A stretch of 22,117 bases of DNA from contig JBOZIK010000001.1 of NCBI GenBank assembly GCA_051453625.1, forward strand, positions 11,847,392-11,869,508. Direction: 5' to 3'. Positions 1-9,746 of this stretch are shown here, piece after piece. Both the position numbers and the translations under genes were made by a program. The stretch is from Welwitschia mirabilis (taxonomy: Eukaryota > Gnetophyta > Gnetopsida > Welwitschiales). Under the pieces are notes generated by a model that was given only the letters and a program-made list of their open reading frames with translations, was not told the origin of the DNA and did not search any database. Position 1 is the stretch's first letter. Each line of letters begins with the position of its first letter.

Positions 1-1530
1 TAGTGCTAGACTTATTAGATGGATCCTTCTAATGCAAGAATTTAATCTTAACATAATTGATAAGGCTAAAAAACATAATAGCATGGCTGACCATCTTTCT
101 CATCTTACTTGCTCCACTAATGAAACTCCTATTGATGATTCTTTTCTTGATGAGCAACTATTTACAATTTAACAATTATATGCTATCTGTTCTTCTCACC
201 CACTCCTTGGTATGTTGACATCGTCAATTACCTAGTGATTATGAAAATCCCTTAGCATTGGAAGCCCAATCAATGAAAAACTTTCCTCCATAGGATTAGT
301 GATTATGAGTGGAATAAGCCACATCTTTACATATGTTTCAAAGATCAAATTATGTGTAAATATATGCCTGAATGGAAAACCTTATAAATTTTAACACTTT
401 GTCACAATGGAGGTTGTGGGGGATACTTTAGTAGCCAAAAGACTGCCATGAAAATTATTCAATCTGGATTCTATTAGTCAACTATTTTTAAAGATTCATT
501 TAACTTTTCTTAGAAGTGTGATGCTTGTCAATGTTATGGTAGCCTTACTCGTTTTTATAATATGTTCATAAATCCTATACTTGAGTGTGAAACTTTTAAT
601 TATTGAAGAATCTATTTTGTAAGCCCAATTCTTCCATCTTCCAATGAGAAAAATTATATTTTAGTCACTGTGGACTATGTTATTAAGTGGGTTGATGTAG
701 TTCCTACCTCTAAAAATGATGCCCGAACTATTTGTAACTTTGTGATAACTCATATCTTTTAATGATTTGGATTTTCACGTATTATCATTAGTGATCAAGG
801 TACCCATTTCATTAATTACCTCTTTCAAAAACTTCTTCTATCCATTGATGTTGAACATCGAGTTACTTGTGCTTATCATTCTCAAACCAATGGTCTAGCT
901 AAAAATGTAAATAGAGAGATCAATAAAATGCTTCAAAAATTAGTTTCAGTCAATAAGAAGACTTGGTCCTCCTAAACTTAATGATGTCCTTTAGGCTTAT
1001 CGTACTACTTTACGTACGGTTTCACACCCTATGAACTTGTGTACAGTAAAGTATGTGTGTTATCGATTGATGTTTGCTATAAATTTTATCGTTCCACCCA
1101 TCAACTGAACCTTGCTAACCTTAAAGAAAATCTCAAAATTTGCCTAGCAAAACTTAATCATCTTGATGAAAAACGTACTTATGCCCTACATCGTCAACTT
1201 ATCCATAAGACTCAAGTCAAGCTTCGACATGATAAAAAGCTTATTCATAAATAGTTTGAACCTGGCCAATTTGTCCTGTTGTATAATGCCCAAGTATACA
1301 TCCTACAGAATAAGTTAACTTCTAAATGGTTAGGCCCTGATCTTATTGAGAAAATACACTCAAATGGCTCAGTGGAGATTTCCAAGTTAAACACTAAAGA
1401 AATCCAAAAAGTTAATGGACAAAGGTTAAAACTCTACAAGTTATTTTCTAATAAAACCTTGAACATGATAGAAACACTTATTTTGGAAGCCCCTATTCAA
1501 AATGAGGACCTTTCTTTTTCCATTATCTAA
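1..1530 (+). pseudogene. pol: Athila-like Ty3/gypsy pol remnant: RNase H end, integrase and C-terminal module (element X)
   Basis: This is the 3' half of a retrotransposon polyprotein gene; the rest lies left of the window. Bases 5-169 encode the end of RNase H and its linker, with RWILLMQEFNLNI, ADHLSHL and DDSFLDEQLF, which is the usual Athila/Tat ending. Integrase follows in several frames. The zinc finger keeps CDAC, but its second His appears replaced by Tyr (GGYF). The catalytic core has Asp in VTVDYVIKW (673-675), Asp in ISDQGTHF (793-795), and at the D-x35-E position (901-903) Lys instead of Glu. Stops lie at 475, 511, 760 and 763. After about 970 the frame shifts. Two open stretches (1039-1254 and 1279-1530) carry KLRHDKK, the FEPGQ-like start and KVNGQRLKLY, the latter typical of Athila integrase C-termini. 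No chromodomain is seen. It cannot encode active integrase. Family assignment is confident; exact subfamily is not. Confidence 0.9.
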
Positions 1531-1795
1531 ATTCTTTCTTAATGCATTCCTTTGATCAACATCATGTTATTACTTAAACATCTTTCACTTGACTAATGTT
1601 TTACCTTATGAAGTTATCATGATTAGTAAATATCTTACATGGGAATTTTTAATGATAAGATTGACTTCACCAAGTCTTCAGTTTTCTTTCAATGGTGTGA
1701 GTAATCATTTGTTTTAGCATGTTATTCCTTATTATTTATCTTATTACTTTACTTTTATCCTTATGAGTATTTGTTCATGTGGAATTTATGTATCA

Positions 1796-1868
1796 AAAGA
1801 AAAAGAAAAAGAAAAAGAAAAGAAAAGAAAAGAAAAAAAAAGAAGAAAAAGAAAGAAAGAAAGAAAGA
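1796..1868 (+). repeat. (GAAA)n-type purine microsatellite
   Basis: About 70 bases of almost pure A and G, made of AAAAG and GAAA units. It lies directly upstream of the conserved block at 1915-2070. A GA-rich tract sits at the matching place in the second copy (18,594-18,656), so it may derive from an internal purine tract of the element. Confidence 0.9.
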
Positions 1869-1911
1869 CATAATCCAAGATATACCCTTTCATGTTATAT
1901 CTTAAAATAAG

Positions 1912-2072
1912 CTCTCATGATGTCCTACCACAAGTGCACTAGGACAAATATACCCAAGAGAGGCATTTGGCAGTATGATATGGTAGCTATGAGAACTCCA
2001 CTAGGGGGTCAGTTGGCCATGATATGCGAGTTCTTACTCCTCTAATAGTGGTTGCACTCCCCTCATCATGAT
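1912..2072 (+). repeat. Conserved 160-bp block of the Athila-like 3' region, copy 1
   Basis: Begins with CATGATGTCCTACCACAAGT and ends with CCCCTCATCATG. The copy at 18,700-18,862 matches along its full length (for example TTTGGCAGT, TGATAGCT or TGGTAGCT, ATGGCCAT or TTGGCCAT, TTACTCCTCT, AGTGGTTG). It is one of the better-preserved non-coding pieces of these elements and is less AT-rich than its surroundings. No ORF spans it in either copy. Confidence 0.8.
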
Positions 2073-2636
2073 AAGAATAAAATTATAGTTAGAGGCTACG
2101 AGATCAGTGGTATCCTGGTGTCATCAGGGGCATTGCTTATTTTCTAGACTCATTTTTTTTATTTTGTTTATAGTACTTTACTTTTCTAGATTCTAGTGTT
2201 GTCTTAAGATGATAGCTTGTAAGTTCTTGTTTTAATGATTTTTTATCTTATCATTCATTGTTTGATTACATTAGCATACTTAACATTGTCATAATCATTT
2301 TCCTATTAAGTGGAAGTTTATGAATTTATACATTATTTCATGCATCATTACTCAGGTGATTTTATGCTTATTTCTATGGGAATTTGTTAAGTTAGCATTT
2401 AGGGTAATATAACAATTTTCTTCATATTCCTATTATTTATTTTTATTTTGTTTTCTTTTGTTATTTTACTGAAACCTTTTGAGCTATTTCCTTATACTTT
2501 TTTGTATGGACTTAATGATGTGGTAATTTTTTCCTATGCCATCCTCCACTTCTCCATCATTTTTTTTTTACCTTTCTATCTCTTGACTTTGTTTTGGTTT
2601 TTCAATCAGGGGTTTTAAAGCCTATTGTCCATCACA

Positions 2637-2662
2637 GTCATCCCCATGATAAAGGGGATGAC
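2637..2662. repeat. Perfect 9-bp inverted repeat (hairpin), 3' region of X
   Basis: GTCATCCCC (2637-2645) and GGGGATGAC (2654-2662) are perfect inverted repeats around an 8-base loop. It belongs to the GTCATCC...GGATGAC palindrome family found in the LTRs and leaders of the same element group. Confidence 0.85.
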
Positions 2663-2708
2663 ACTCCCTTTTTCCTTTTAGGTGCAATCTAGGATGACTC
2701 ACTTCTCC

Positions 2709-2730
2709 NNNNNNNNNNNNNNNNNNNNNN
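2709..2730. other. Assembly gap (22 N)
   Basis: Unknown bases within the 3' non-coding region of element X. Its small size suggests a read-level gap, not a scaffold join. Confidence 0.99.
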
Positions 2731-3215
2731 ATAAGTAGCACACATTTCTCTATCTATCAATTTTTCATGATTTAATCTTTTTTGCCAAGTTGTTCTGAAT
2801 AAAAGTTTTAAGCATTCATCCACTTTTAACATGTAGAGCCAACAACATTTGCACATTTTTTTTTTCTGATCATTAGAATTATGATATATTTTATATTGTT
2901 CCTTGCCTCATTAATAATTCTATTATGAGCTAATCAATATAAAAACTTTTTAAGCTATTATGCTAGTCCATTATTATTGTTCTTTATTATGCATACACAA
3001 GTTCACTTTTATGAATCATACTGTCACTTTATGAATTTTATTTGTGTTGCATTCATTACGTAGTGACATGTTTAAGTAGGGGGCTTCTAAATTTTTTCAA
3101 AATTTGTAGTTGCCTAATTGATGATATCATAGACTCAATTTATTATTGGTTTGCAGTACTTTCAAATTAGCTCGCAATCTAGTGATCGCTTACTTTATCA
3201 GGAACTGACAAGGCT

Positions 3216-3225
3216 AAGTAGAGGG
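3216..3225 (+). other. Polypurine tract of element X
   Basis: AAGTAGAGGG, followed by CTA and then TG at 3229, the LTR start. The preceding phrase TTTATCAGGAACTGACAAGG recurs before the gap at 19,856. Related phrases sit before LTR2 (4885-4904) and, on the minus strand, next to LTR4 (21,860-21,895). This is the site from which plus-strand DNA synthesis would be primed. Confidence 0.75.
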
Positions 3226-3465
3226 CTATGTTGCGATGCCAATTTATGAGAATTTGATGGTGTGTTTTGAGTATTTCTATAGGGCATTTATATAGGTTTT
3301 GATGTAATACTAATGATTATAAAGGATTGATAGGATTATTAGCAAAACATGTGGTATCTAGTACTTTTGGTAGTTTCTTGGGTTTATTCTAATATTGCAG
3401 GATAGGAGAAGAATAGAATAATGAAAATACTAATTTCACCTTGGAAAAAGAGGAAAAGAAAACTA

Positions 3466-3722
3466 TCGTCCCATTTATCATGTGGAAAACACTTAAGACA
3501 ACTGAACTACTTACATGGACAAAAGCCTATAGTGCCAGCCATAGCATCTAACACACACATTGAGAATGTATCATCTGCATATTTGTCTAAATGACATTGA
3601 AGATAACACAATAGGACTAACGACAGCATAGGTTACATAATCCAAGGCACAGGGAACATAATCCAATTACTAAGATGGCATCGTCTCCTCTGTCGTGTGG
3701 ACAACGCATAAGACGACAACTA
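3466..3722 (+). repeat. Degenerate 105-110 bp U3 repeats with palindromes, LTR1
   Basis: Units begin at 3466 (TCGTCCC...), 3571 (TCATCTG...) and 3681 (TCGTCTCC...). The first and third align well, for example GTGGAAAACACTTAAGACAA with GTGGACAACGCATAAGACGA. The third contains GTCGT...ACGAC arms. They lie upstream of the TATA box, where retrotransposon enhancers usually sit. Confidence 0.6.
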
Positions 3723-3820
3723 TCTTTGCCTTACAATGAGTGCAAACAGGCCACAAGAGTCATTAGGGTTTTCTTTTCCCGGCTTGAGGATTTGGCCACC
3801 CATTTCTTCTCTCTGAAATC

Positions 3821-3828
3821 TATAAATA
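3821..3828 (+). promoter_or_regulatory. TATA box of LTR1
   Basis: TATAAATA followed by a C/T-rich stretch is a typical plant core promoter and marks the end of U3. Element transcription would start about 30 bases downstream. Its place relative to the U3 repeats matches the TATA of LTR2. Confidence 0.65.
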
Positions 3829-4566
3829 CCCCTCTCCTCTTTCATTTCCATTTTCCATCTTTTTTCTTCATACTCGTGATGGAAGCTTAAAGGCAAGAGG
3901 TCTATCCCATATTGCAGAAAGGAGTGCCCTTGGTGTCAGGCTATGTCCCTCATATTAAGATGCTATTATTCTAGTTTTGTAAGTGGATGTTATGATTAAG
4001 TAATACAATTTCATTTCTTCTCATTAATGTGTATCTCCTTTATTATTCAAGTTGATCTTAGTGTAGCACTCTTAGTTTTACTTAGATATTAAGGGCAATC
4101 TTCATTAAGGTTGATCTCATTTAAAAATAGATTTGCATTATTGTTTCTTTTTCCATATTGCATTCAAGTCGTATTTTGCGTAGATCTCATAATTTATATT
4201 GATTAGGAACTAGTAAGTGCTCTTTTTCTTTGATATAAGTTATAGAGAAGTAGTCTTATGATAGGAAGACTAAAGTCTATGTAAGATACACTTTCATTGT
4301 ATTTCCATTGCCATTTCCATAGCACTTATATTTTCATAGCATTCCATTACTTGTATTATTGTTATTTATCTTTTCTATAAAGATAAAAGAACAATAGAAA
4401 ATAGTAGTGAAAATCATTTCTCTAACTCCAAGCCTAGTTCCTTCATTGGATTATGACATTTAGATGAACTCTCGTCTATACTAGAGTGCCATTTTTATGA
4501 TTTATGTGAATCACAGGTTTATCTCAAGGACTTCCAGATCGTAATAATTTACATTGCAATACTACA

Positions 4567-4904
4567 CTAAACTTTATACTTAATTCATTAAATAAAATCC
4601 ATTGTCCACCTTCTTATTTCCATCTAATTTGTTTGCTTTATTAGCCAATATAGGACATATTATTTTATTATTAGAGGTAGGACTTATTTTCATAATTTTT
4701 TGGATTATTTTAGCTCTTTTATAAGACATAATTTTTGCAAATTTCACTTCTTACACATAATGCATTAGATGTTATTTTAGTATGTGATATGTTTGAAATT
4801 ATTTATGAGCCTACTCTATAATTTTAAAATTAATTTTTTTTAAAGATAATTTGACTCACAATTATAGTTGTTTACGTAGTTAATAAAGGATAAGTGAAGG
4901 GCTA
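4567..4904 (+). other. 3' internal fragment and polypurine tract of a second + element (Y)
   Basis: AT-rich and without ORFs. Its last 60 bases (TTGACTCACAATTATAGTTGTTTACG... to TAAGTGAAGGGCTA) align with the pre-LTR segments at 19,800-19,855 and 3165-3228. The tract TAAGTGAAGG (4891-4900) then leads to TG at 4905. There is no primer binding site after LTR1, so this is the 3' end of another element, not the 5' start of X. The simplest model is that X inserted into Y shortly before Y's 3' LTR. Confidence 0.65.
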
Positions 4905-5141
4905 TGATGTACTTCCAAATTGTATATATTTGATAGGGTATTATGAGTGATTTTGTATGACATTTACACAAGTTTAAATGCAATTTTGAGGATTATGAAG
5001 AGCTGAAGGATGATCACTAAAATACATAATTCTTAGCATATTCATCGGCTTTTTAGGCACTTTCTAATGCCTAGTGATTTGGAGAAAGATCAATGATGCA
5101 AAAGGTAGACTTCCCTTAGATTAGAAAGATAAGGAGGATTA

Positions 5142-5350
5142 TCATCTCCTATGTCATTCCCATGATAGGTAGAACGACAACCCCTTACAAGCTAAATTAT
5201 ATGTTGACATGGACTAGATCTATAATCAATGGAGATCACTTTGGTAAAGTATCATCCCCATGTCATCTCCATGACATAAAGGATGATAAATCATAACACA
5301 TGTATCATCATACCCTTTTTCATTCTCATGATAATTAGGATGACACTCGA
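5142..5350 (+). repeat. U3 palindrome cluster of LTR2
   Basis: Three units. One is at 5142-5184 (TCATCTCCTATGTCATTCCC...). One at 5250-5288 has outer arms TATCATCC/GGATGATA and inner arms ATGTCAT/ATGACAT, a nested hairpin. The third, at 5306-5349, has TCATTCT/AGGATGA arms. The first two start 110 bp apart, the same spacing as in the other LTRs. Confidence 0.75.
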
Positions 5351-5439
5351 ATCAGCTAACTGACCTTTATTCATTTCTTTACTTGATTTGAGCATGTTTT
5401 TTCAGCATATTTTATGTGATGGATTTGCCTTATTTTCCT

Positions 5440-5446
5440 TATAAAA
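5440..5446 (+). promoter_or_regulatory. TATA box of LTR2
   Basis: TATAAAA in a CCTTATAAAAAAAACCCCTCC context, placed after the U3 palindromes and before a C/T/A-rich start region, parallel to LTR1. Confidence 0.55.
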
Positions 5447-6139
5447 AAAACCCCTCCTACAACTTTCATATTCATCCTCAATGCACTAGACATTCTTGTA
5501 ATACAATATCAAAGGACTAGAGATCCATCTTATGAGCTGTAGAAAGATATTTCCTTGGTAAAGATTTGTGCATTCTCCTTAAGGCTTGCTATTTTGTAAC
5601 CCAGATGCTAGTTTGATTTTTAATATAAAACTCTATTTCATTTATGCATTCCGTCTATTAATTTCCCTTATGATTTATGTTGTTATTGATTTAGTAATAG
5701 TCTCATTAATAATACAGGTCTTAAGGTCAACCTTCATTAAGATTGACAAAAGTAGTTTAGAATCATTTTGCATTACATTTATTTAACTCAATTGATATTC
5801 TAAATTAATCTCAGTTAGTGATAGTTTCCTTGGTAGATTTAGATTATACAAGGCTGATCTTCCTAATAAGTCAATTTAGTACTCAGATAGGTGTTTATTT
5901 AGGTTAGTGCATTTTCATTTTATTGCATGTTTACTTTTTTGCATTGTTCTTAAGTTAGCATATAATATTTTTTCTAAAACCCAATTCTCATTCTCTCACA
6001 TGCCTTCAATGGGTTTATGACATTGGGTTACTCCCATTTATACTAGAGTATCATATTTTGCAATATATCTACTTTGATTAATAAGATCCATTGAAACATC
6101 AAATATTGCAAAACTACGTTCTACAACATGAATCATTCT

Positions 6140-7480
6140 AGTTTTATGAACTTAATATGCTTGCTTGACAATTTGAATTATTTGGTTGGAAGTTTGAGTT
6201 ATTTATTTAAAACTTAGCATTCTTAAATCTATTTTTAAATGGTTGGAAATTAGGATGATTTACTTGAAAGTTCTTAAATTTTTTTTCAAAAGATTAAAAG
6301 TTTGGTTGACCATATATCCTACATTAAAATTGGTTTTAATTTTGGATTTGAATTTTTTTTTTTTTTTTGGTTTTGATTTCTAAAGTTTGAATACCTCTAA
6401 TTAAATGCACATACCTCTTTATAAATCTTTTCTTTATAGGTTAATAATAAGGGATAATGTTTTATTATATGATAATTATGTTTAGATAAATCACAAGTTA
6501 GAACCACTATTATACTCTTTTTAGTTGTCATCTTTGCATCTAAGATCATTTGTATGTGTTTTTCTAGTGTTGTAGGAAAATCCTTAAATAACATTCATTA
6601 GTTCTTTCTCTCTTTCACTTCTTTTCTTATTTAACTTCTTTAAAGTCTTTTATAATTTATCCTACTATATGATTTTCTTTAGGGGATGATTTAGGCCACA
6701 TTTAACTTACTTCTACTAGTTTTTTTGACACTTTCCATGCATTTTCTAATGTGAGATTTATCAAATTTTCTCCACATGAAAAGTTTAAATGTTGTTTTAT
6801 TTGACTATTAAGTTCACTATAAAAGTAATCTCCTAATTATTCTTGAGTAAAAGCATTTATAGGATCAGAATGTATGGCAATAAAAAAATTTTCATAGATG
6901 AAGGCATAATCTTTATTAAGTTATTGTTAGAAGTTAGTTACTTCTTTCTTTCTTTTTCTTATAGTTGTTTCACTCATAAGTCTTTTTATAAATGCATCTT
7001 CAACTTAATTTCATTTTCTTAAACTTTTATCTGAAATAGTTCTTAACCATAGTTTAGCTTTTTCTTTTAAATTGATGGGAAAAATAACCATATAAGTACA
7101 ATTACTAATTTTTTTAAACCATTTCTAGAAGTAAGTACTAATTTTTTGATATCGGGTATATGCTGTAAGGAATTTTTATCATTTTTCCATTAAAAATAAT
7201 ATAGGCAATTAAAATTTTTAACTTAACATTATCACTAGGAGTAGGTTAAAAGGGGTTTGGATTTCATGTTTCTTATTTGCTATAAGTTCTTTAAGGATGA
7301 CATTAGCATTTATATTTTTGGAATTAGTTGTAGAGGTTCCGATAACAATAGGAGGATTAGGCAAAGCAACCTATTTATATTTTTATCATGAATTTAACAT
7401 TGTAATAAATTGACTTTCTTCTAAACTATCTTTTGAAAAAATTTCTTTTAAAAAATCAAATTCTGAAATAATAAATACAA
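6140..7480 (-). pseudogene. gag: Athila-like gag remnant of element Z
   Basis: Gag is the capsid/nucleocapsid protein of the element. Read on the minus strand, the order is: an N-terminal part with EFDFLKEIF and VALPNPPIVIG (7470-7340); a capsid core with FPINLKEKAKLWLRTI (about 7090-7040), matching the FPFSLKDKAKDWL signature of Athila/Tat gags; a C-terminal core with DYFYSELN and NAWKVSKKLVE (6820-6700); FPTTLEKHI (about 6580); a degraded zinc knuckle CDLSKHNYHIIKHYPLLL (about 6500-6440); and an N/F/Q-rich tail with NHPNFQPF and NNSNFQPNN (6310-6150). Stops and frame changes are frequent. The gene breaks off at the end of LTR2, so the rest of gag and pol must lie left of the window if Y inserted here. 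The longest open stretch is 6397-6594. Confidence 0.85.
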
Positions 7481-8063
7481 AAAAATCTTTTTGTTCAACT
7501 CTTCAAATATTTTTCATACTTGGGGTGTGTGTACCTATTAAGTTCAAAGTTAACCAAATCTTATCAGATGTTTTCTTTAATCAATGGCTTCTCTCTCTTT
7601 CTCTCTCTCTCTCTTTCTCTGATATTTTGCCTTTTTACTAGAATTTATCATGTCCTAGTATGCTTAGTCCTGTTTCTATATGCGTTATCTCAATGGTCAT
7701 CTAGATGATATACTTGGATAATAGCAAACACAACAATCTGAAATCGAAAAATGTAGCAAACAAATAACATAGAAAGAAAATACATAGTCATCCACTAAGT
7801 CATCTGCACAATAGAGGAGATGATAAGAAAAACCTAGTTCTTAAAAAAAATGAAAAAAACCTAAGTTAGATAAACCATCATCATCATGCATAATCTAGAT
7901 GATTAGGGGGATGACAAGTCATTTATTTTGGAACACAAAATGAAAAATGCAGAAAGAAAAACCTACATTTCTACTATAAGAATATAATGCTACTGCAGAC
8001 TAATACTTGAATCAAACTCCAAAGCACTTACTTAAACAACGAAAATTCTTGAACTCTAAGCAG
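7481..8063 (-). other. Long 5' leader of element Z
   Basis: About 580 bases between the primer binding site and gag, without ORFs on the element strand. It aligns along nearly its whole length with 19,956-20,576. It contains a CT microsatellite (7590-7621) and three palindrome units: TCATCTAGATGA at 7697-7708, GTCATCC...GATGAT at 7788-7823, and 7876-7914 with AATCTAGATGATT and a GGGGGATGAC arm. In functional elements this region would hold packaging or dimerisation signals; I infer but cannot show that here. Confidence 0.75.
7590..7621. repeat. (CT)n microsatellite
   Basis: CTCTCTCTCTTTCTCTCTCT and similar. The related leader at 20,130-20,150 has only CTACTCTCTC, so the run expanded in this copy. 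Confidence 0.9.
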
Positions 8064-8085
8064 CCTTGCCTAGCAAGGATGCCAA
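8064..8085 (-). other. Primer binding site of element Z (tRNA-Asp type)
   Basis: On the minus strand TTGGCATCCTTGCTAGGCAA starts two bases after the LTR end. It matches the Athila PBS complementary to plant tRNA-Asp (TTGGCGCCGTTGCCGGGGA) at about 13 of the first 19 positions, with CG to CA-type decay. It fixes the polarity of the element and the 3' edge of LTR3. Confidence 0.75.
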
Positions 8086-8153
8086 GATGTAGTAGTGTGT
8101 ATTTATGCTTGGAGTTTAAGAATTATTATTAAATAAATCCTGTAAATCACAAA

Positions 8154-8171
8154 TATATATATATATATATA
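8154..8171. repeat. (AT)n microsatellite in LTR3
   Basis: ATATATATATATATATAT, at the same LTR position as the AT run at 20,660-20,679 in LTR4. It was therefore present in the common ancestor of the two LTRs. Confidence 0.9.
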
Positions 8172-9090
8172 ATATTTGCATAACATAATACAGTAATATA
8201 GATGGGAGTAACCCAAATGTCATAATCTTGTTGAAAGTGCAGACCAGAAGAAAGAGAATTAATTTTGAAGACAAAAAATTATGTGACCTTAAAGTAGAAT
8301 AAAATAATAATGTAAAAAATAATAATGCAAACATATTATGCAAATGAAATGCAAGTCTTATTCTAAATGTAACTTCTATCTAATTACCAAATCAACCTGT
8401 CATAGAGATTGGTTCTATATAACCTAGATTAATCAAGGAATGCCATCACCAGACCAAGAGTAATCTAAGTTATCAGGTACGTCAAACAGAATATAAAAAC
8501 AATGTAAAGTTAATTTAGAAAATAAAATGCAATGCACCTAAACCAATAATGTCAACCTTAATAAAAGTTACCCTCATGATATATATCGCCAAAGAAGCTA
8601 TCACTGAATTAGAGGTAATATAAACTATAAGGAAGATGCACAAAATAAAATATATAAAAAGAAAAACATAGTTCCAATTAAAAGTGAACCAACATTAGGT
8701 TATAAAGCAGCAGCACCTCAATGGAGGATACACAGTCCAACATCAAGAAAGATATTTCTTTACAAAAACAATGGATGAATTTCCTACCATTTAATATCCT
8801 ATCATGATAATTTCTAATGCCAAAGAAGATTAAAAATAGAGTCAAGGATGGGGAAGGTAGTTATTACAAAATAGACTCTAAAATCAGAAAATACAAATAG
8901 ATGAACTAAACAACCATGCAAGTAGATGCAAGTCACATCGCTAGAGTTTGGTGAAGTTTGGTGAAGTGATTATTTTAGGTGACATCCTACTTGTCATCCA
9001 GACATAATAGGAGATGATGCCAAATCATATGAGTTCCACATCAGCTTCCAGATTGATTTAGTAAGCATCCTTCTTTACTTAAGTATTTTT

Positions 9091-9128
9091 ATCATCCATA
9101 CAGTCATCTAGATGATTAGGTGGATGAT
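9091..9128. repeat. Nested palindrome in U3 of LTR3
   Basis: Outer arms ATCATCCA (9091-9098) and TGGATGAT (9121-9128) are perfect. The inner core TCATCTAGATGA (9104-9115) is a perfect 12-bp palindrome. The spacers are five bases on each side, so the whole 38 bp is symmetric in layout. A second, weaker unit (TCATCC...GGAGATGA) lies at 8994-9017. Confidence 0.9.
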
Positions 9129-9361
9129 GAGCTTTTATAAAGTGTTTCTTGTGTTGCACTAGCCTCTTTGATTAAAAAACTATTACTTTAAATAGAAAGT
9201 ATTGTAAATTACTTTAAATGTTGTCAAATATAATAAAGATTATATTTTTTTGTGACATTTGCCTTAGCTCTTCATTATCATCGAAACTTAGCATAAACCT
9301 GTCTAGTGTCTTGCAAACATACTCAAAATACCCTCTCAAATACATACAATGTGGAAGTGCA

Positions 9362-9746
9362 AGAGGATGAAAGGGGTGAGTGGTTGGTAGATTTAAGAAG
9401 GTGGAGAAAAAATGAAGGGGATGAGAAATAAGATTTAAGGCAATGATGGTTTATTCAATGGTGTAGATGGAATTTTCATTTTCTACCTAAAAATGTTTAA
9501 GGTAGTAATTGTATAAGTGGAACTACTTTGTTGGTTTAAGGCATGAAAGGGTATTAAACATGAAATTTTTTTAAGATGTTTAGTTTTTTCAAACCAAAAT
9601 CTATTCTAAAATGAAAATCAACTCTAAAAGAAAAATTTAATCTACAAGCATATAGTGAAGCTAAAAAATTTTTTATGGAGTTTCTAAGGTATTGTATACA
9701 TGAAGGCCCATGATGGTGCACACAAAATTTAGATCATGAATGAAAA
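9362..9746. other. Spacer beyond LTR3, no gene seen
   Basis: AT-rich sequence between LTR3 and the minus-strand ORF remnant of W. There is no polypurine tract next to LTR3, consistent with LTR3 being a 5' LTR. I see no ORF or repeat here. Confidence 0.5.

Larger units (their letters stand above)
1531..3228 (+). other. 3' non-coding internal region of element X
   Basis: Athila-like elements have a long stretch between pol and the 3' LTR that can hold an env-like ORF. Here I see no ORF, only AT-rich sequence. It contains a purine run at 1796-1868, a block at about 1915-2070 that recurs at 18,700-18,860, a perfect hairpin at 2637-2662, a short N gap, and a polypurine tract just before LTR1. The order and spacing of these landmarks match the second copy at 18,700-19,855, so this is element sequence rather than unrelated spacer. 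Confidence 0.7.
3229..4566 (+). repeat. LTR1: 3' LTR of element X
   Basis: About 1.34 kb, bounded by TG after the polypurine tract and by ...AATACTACA. It is collinear with LTR2 and with the reverse complements of LTR3 and LTR4. Shared phrases include TTTTGAGTA near the start, TCATTAAGGTTGA in the middle (about 4101), and TTATGACATTTAGATGAACTC near the end (about 4455). U3 carries three degenerate repeats starting near 3466, 3571 and 3681 (about 105-110 bp apart), each with an imperfect palindrome. A good TATA box lies at 3821-3828. No primer binding site follows, so this is a 3' LTR. Sequence divergence from the other LTRs is high, implying old or distinct subfamilies. Confidence 0.8.
4905..6125 (+). 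repeat. LTR2: 3' LTR of element Y
   Basis: About 1.22 kb, collinear with LTR1 and with reversed LTR3/LTR4. It has ATATTTGATAGGGTATTATG near the start, GATTATGAAGAGCTGAAGG (about 4993), CCTTCATTAAGATTGAC (about 5730), and GACATTGGGTTACTCCC (about 6019, nearly identical to reversed LTR3). U3 has palindromic units starting at 5142, 5252 and 5306. A TATA box is at 5440-5446. The right edge near TTCTACA abuts the minus-strand gag of element Z with no primer binding site, as expected for a 3' LTR inserted into Z. Confidence 0.78.
8088..9361 (-). repeat. LTR3: 5' LTR of element Z
   Basis: About 1.27 kb from TGCACTTCC (9361) to ...CTACTACA (8088), read leftward, with the PBS and gag downstream. It is the LTR most similar to LTR4 (20,601-21,859), sharing long phrases such as CATCAAACAGAATAT-type text, the AT microsatellite near the 3' end (8154-8171), and CACCTCAATGGAGGATACAC. 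U3 has two strong palindromes starting 110 bp apart (minus-strand starts at about 9127 and 9017). A weak TATA candidate (TATTTTGTAATAA on the minus strand) lies near 8862-8874. Confidence 0.85.

Noticed and set aside
1980-2045. tRNA or SINE gene in the conserved 160-bp block
   Set aside because: Box-like phrases are weak, a cloverleaf could not be drawn, and the copy at 18,700 does not keep the pairing (GAACTC/GAGTTC is lost).
3675-3890. 71-codon + strand ORF with a hydrophobic C-terminal stretch
   Set aside because: Lies across U3 and the TATA box of LTR1, is not open in the other LTRs, and its hydrophobic end comes from a C/T-rich core promoter region.
5586-5786. 66-codon hydrophobic + ORF in LTR2 and other short ORFs at 7520, 8116, 10310, 10519
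   Set aside because: All fall in LTR, leader or antisense to element coding traces, with composition expected of AT-rich DNA.
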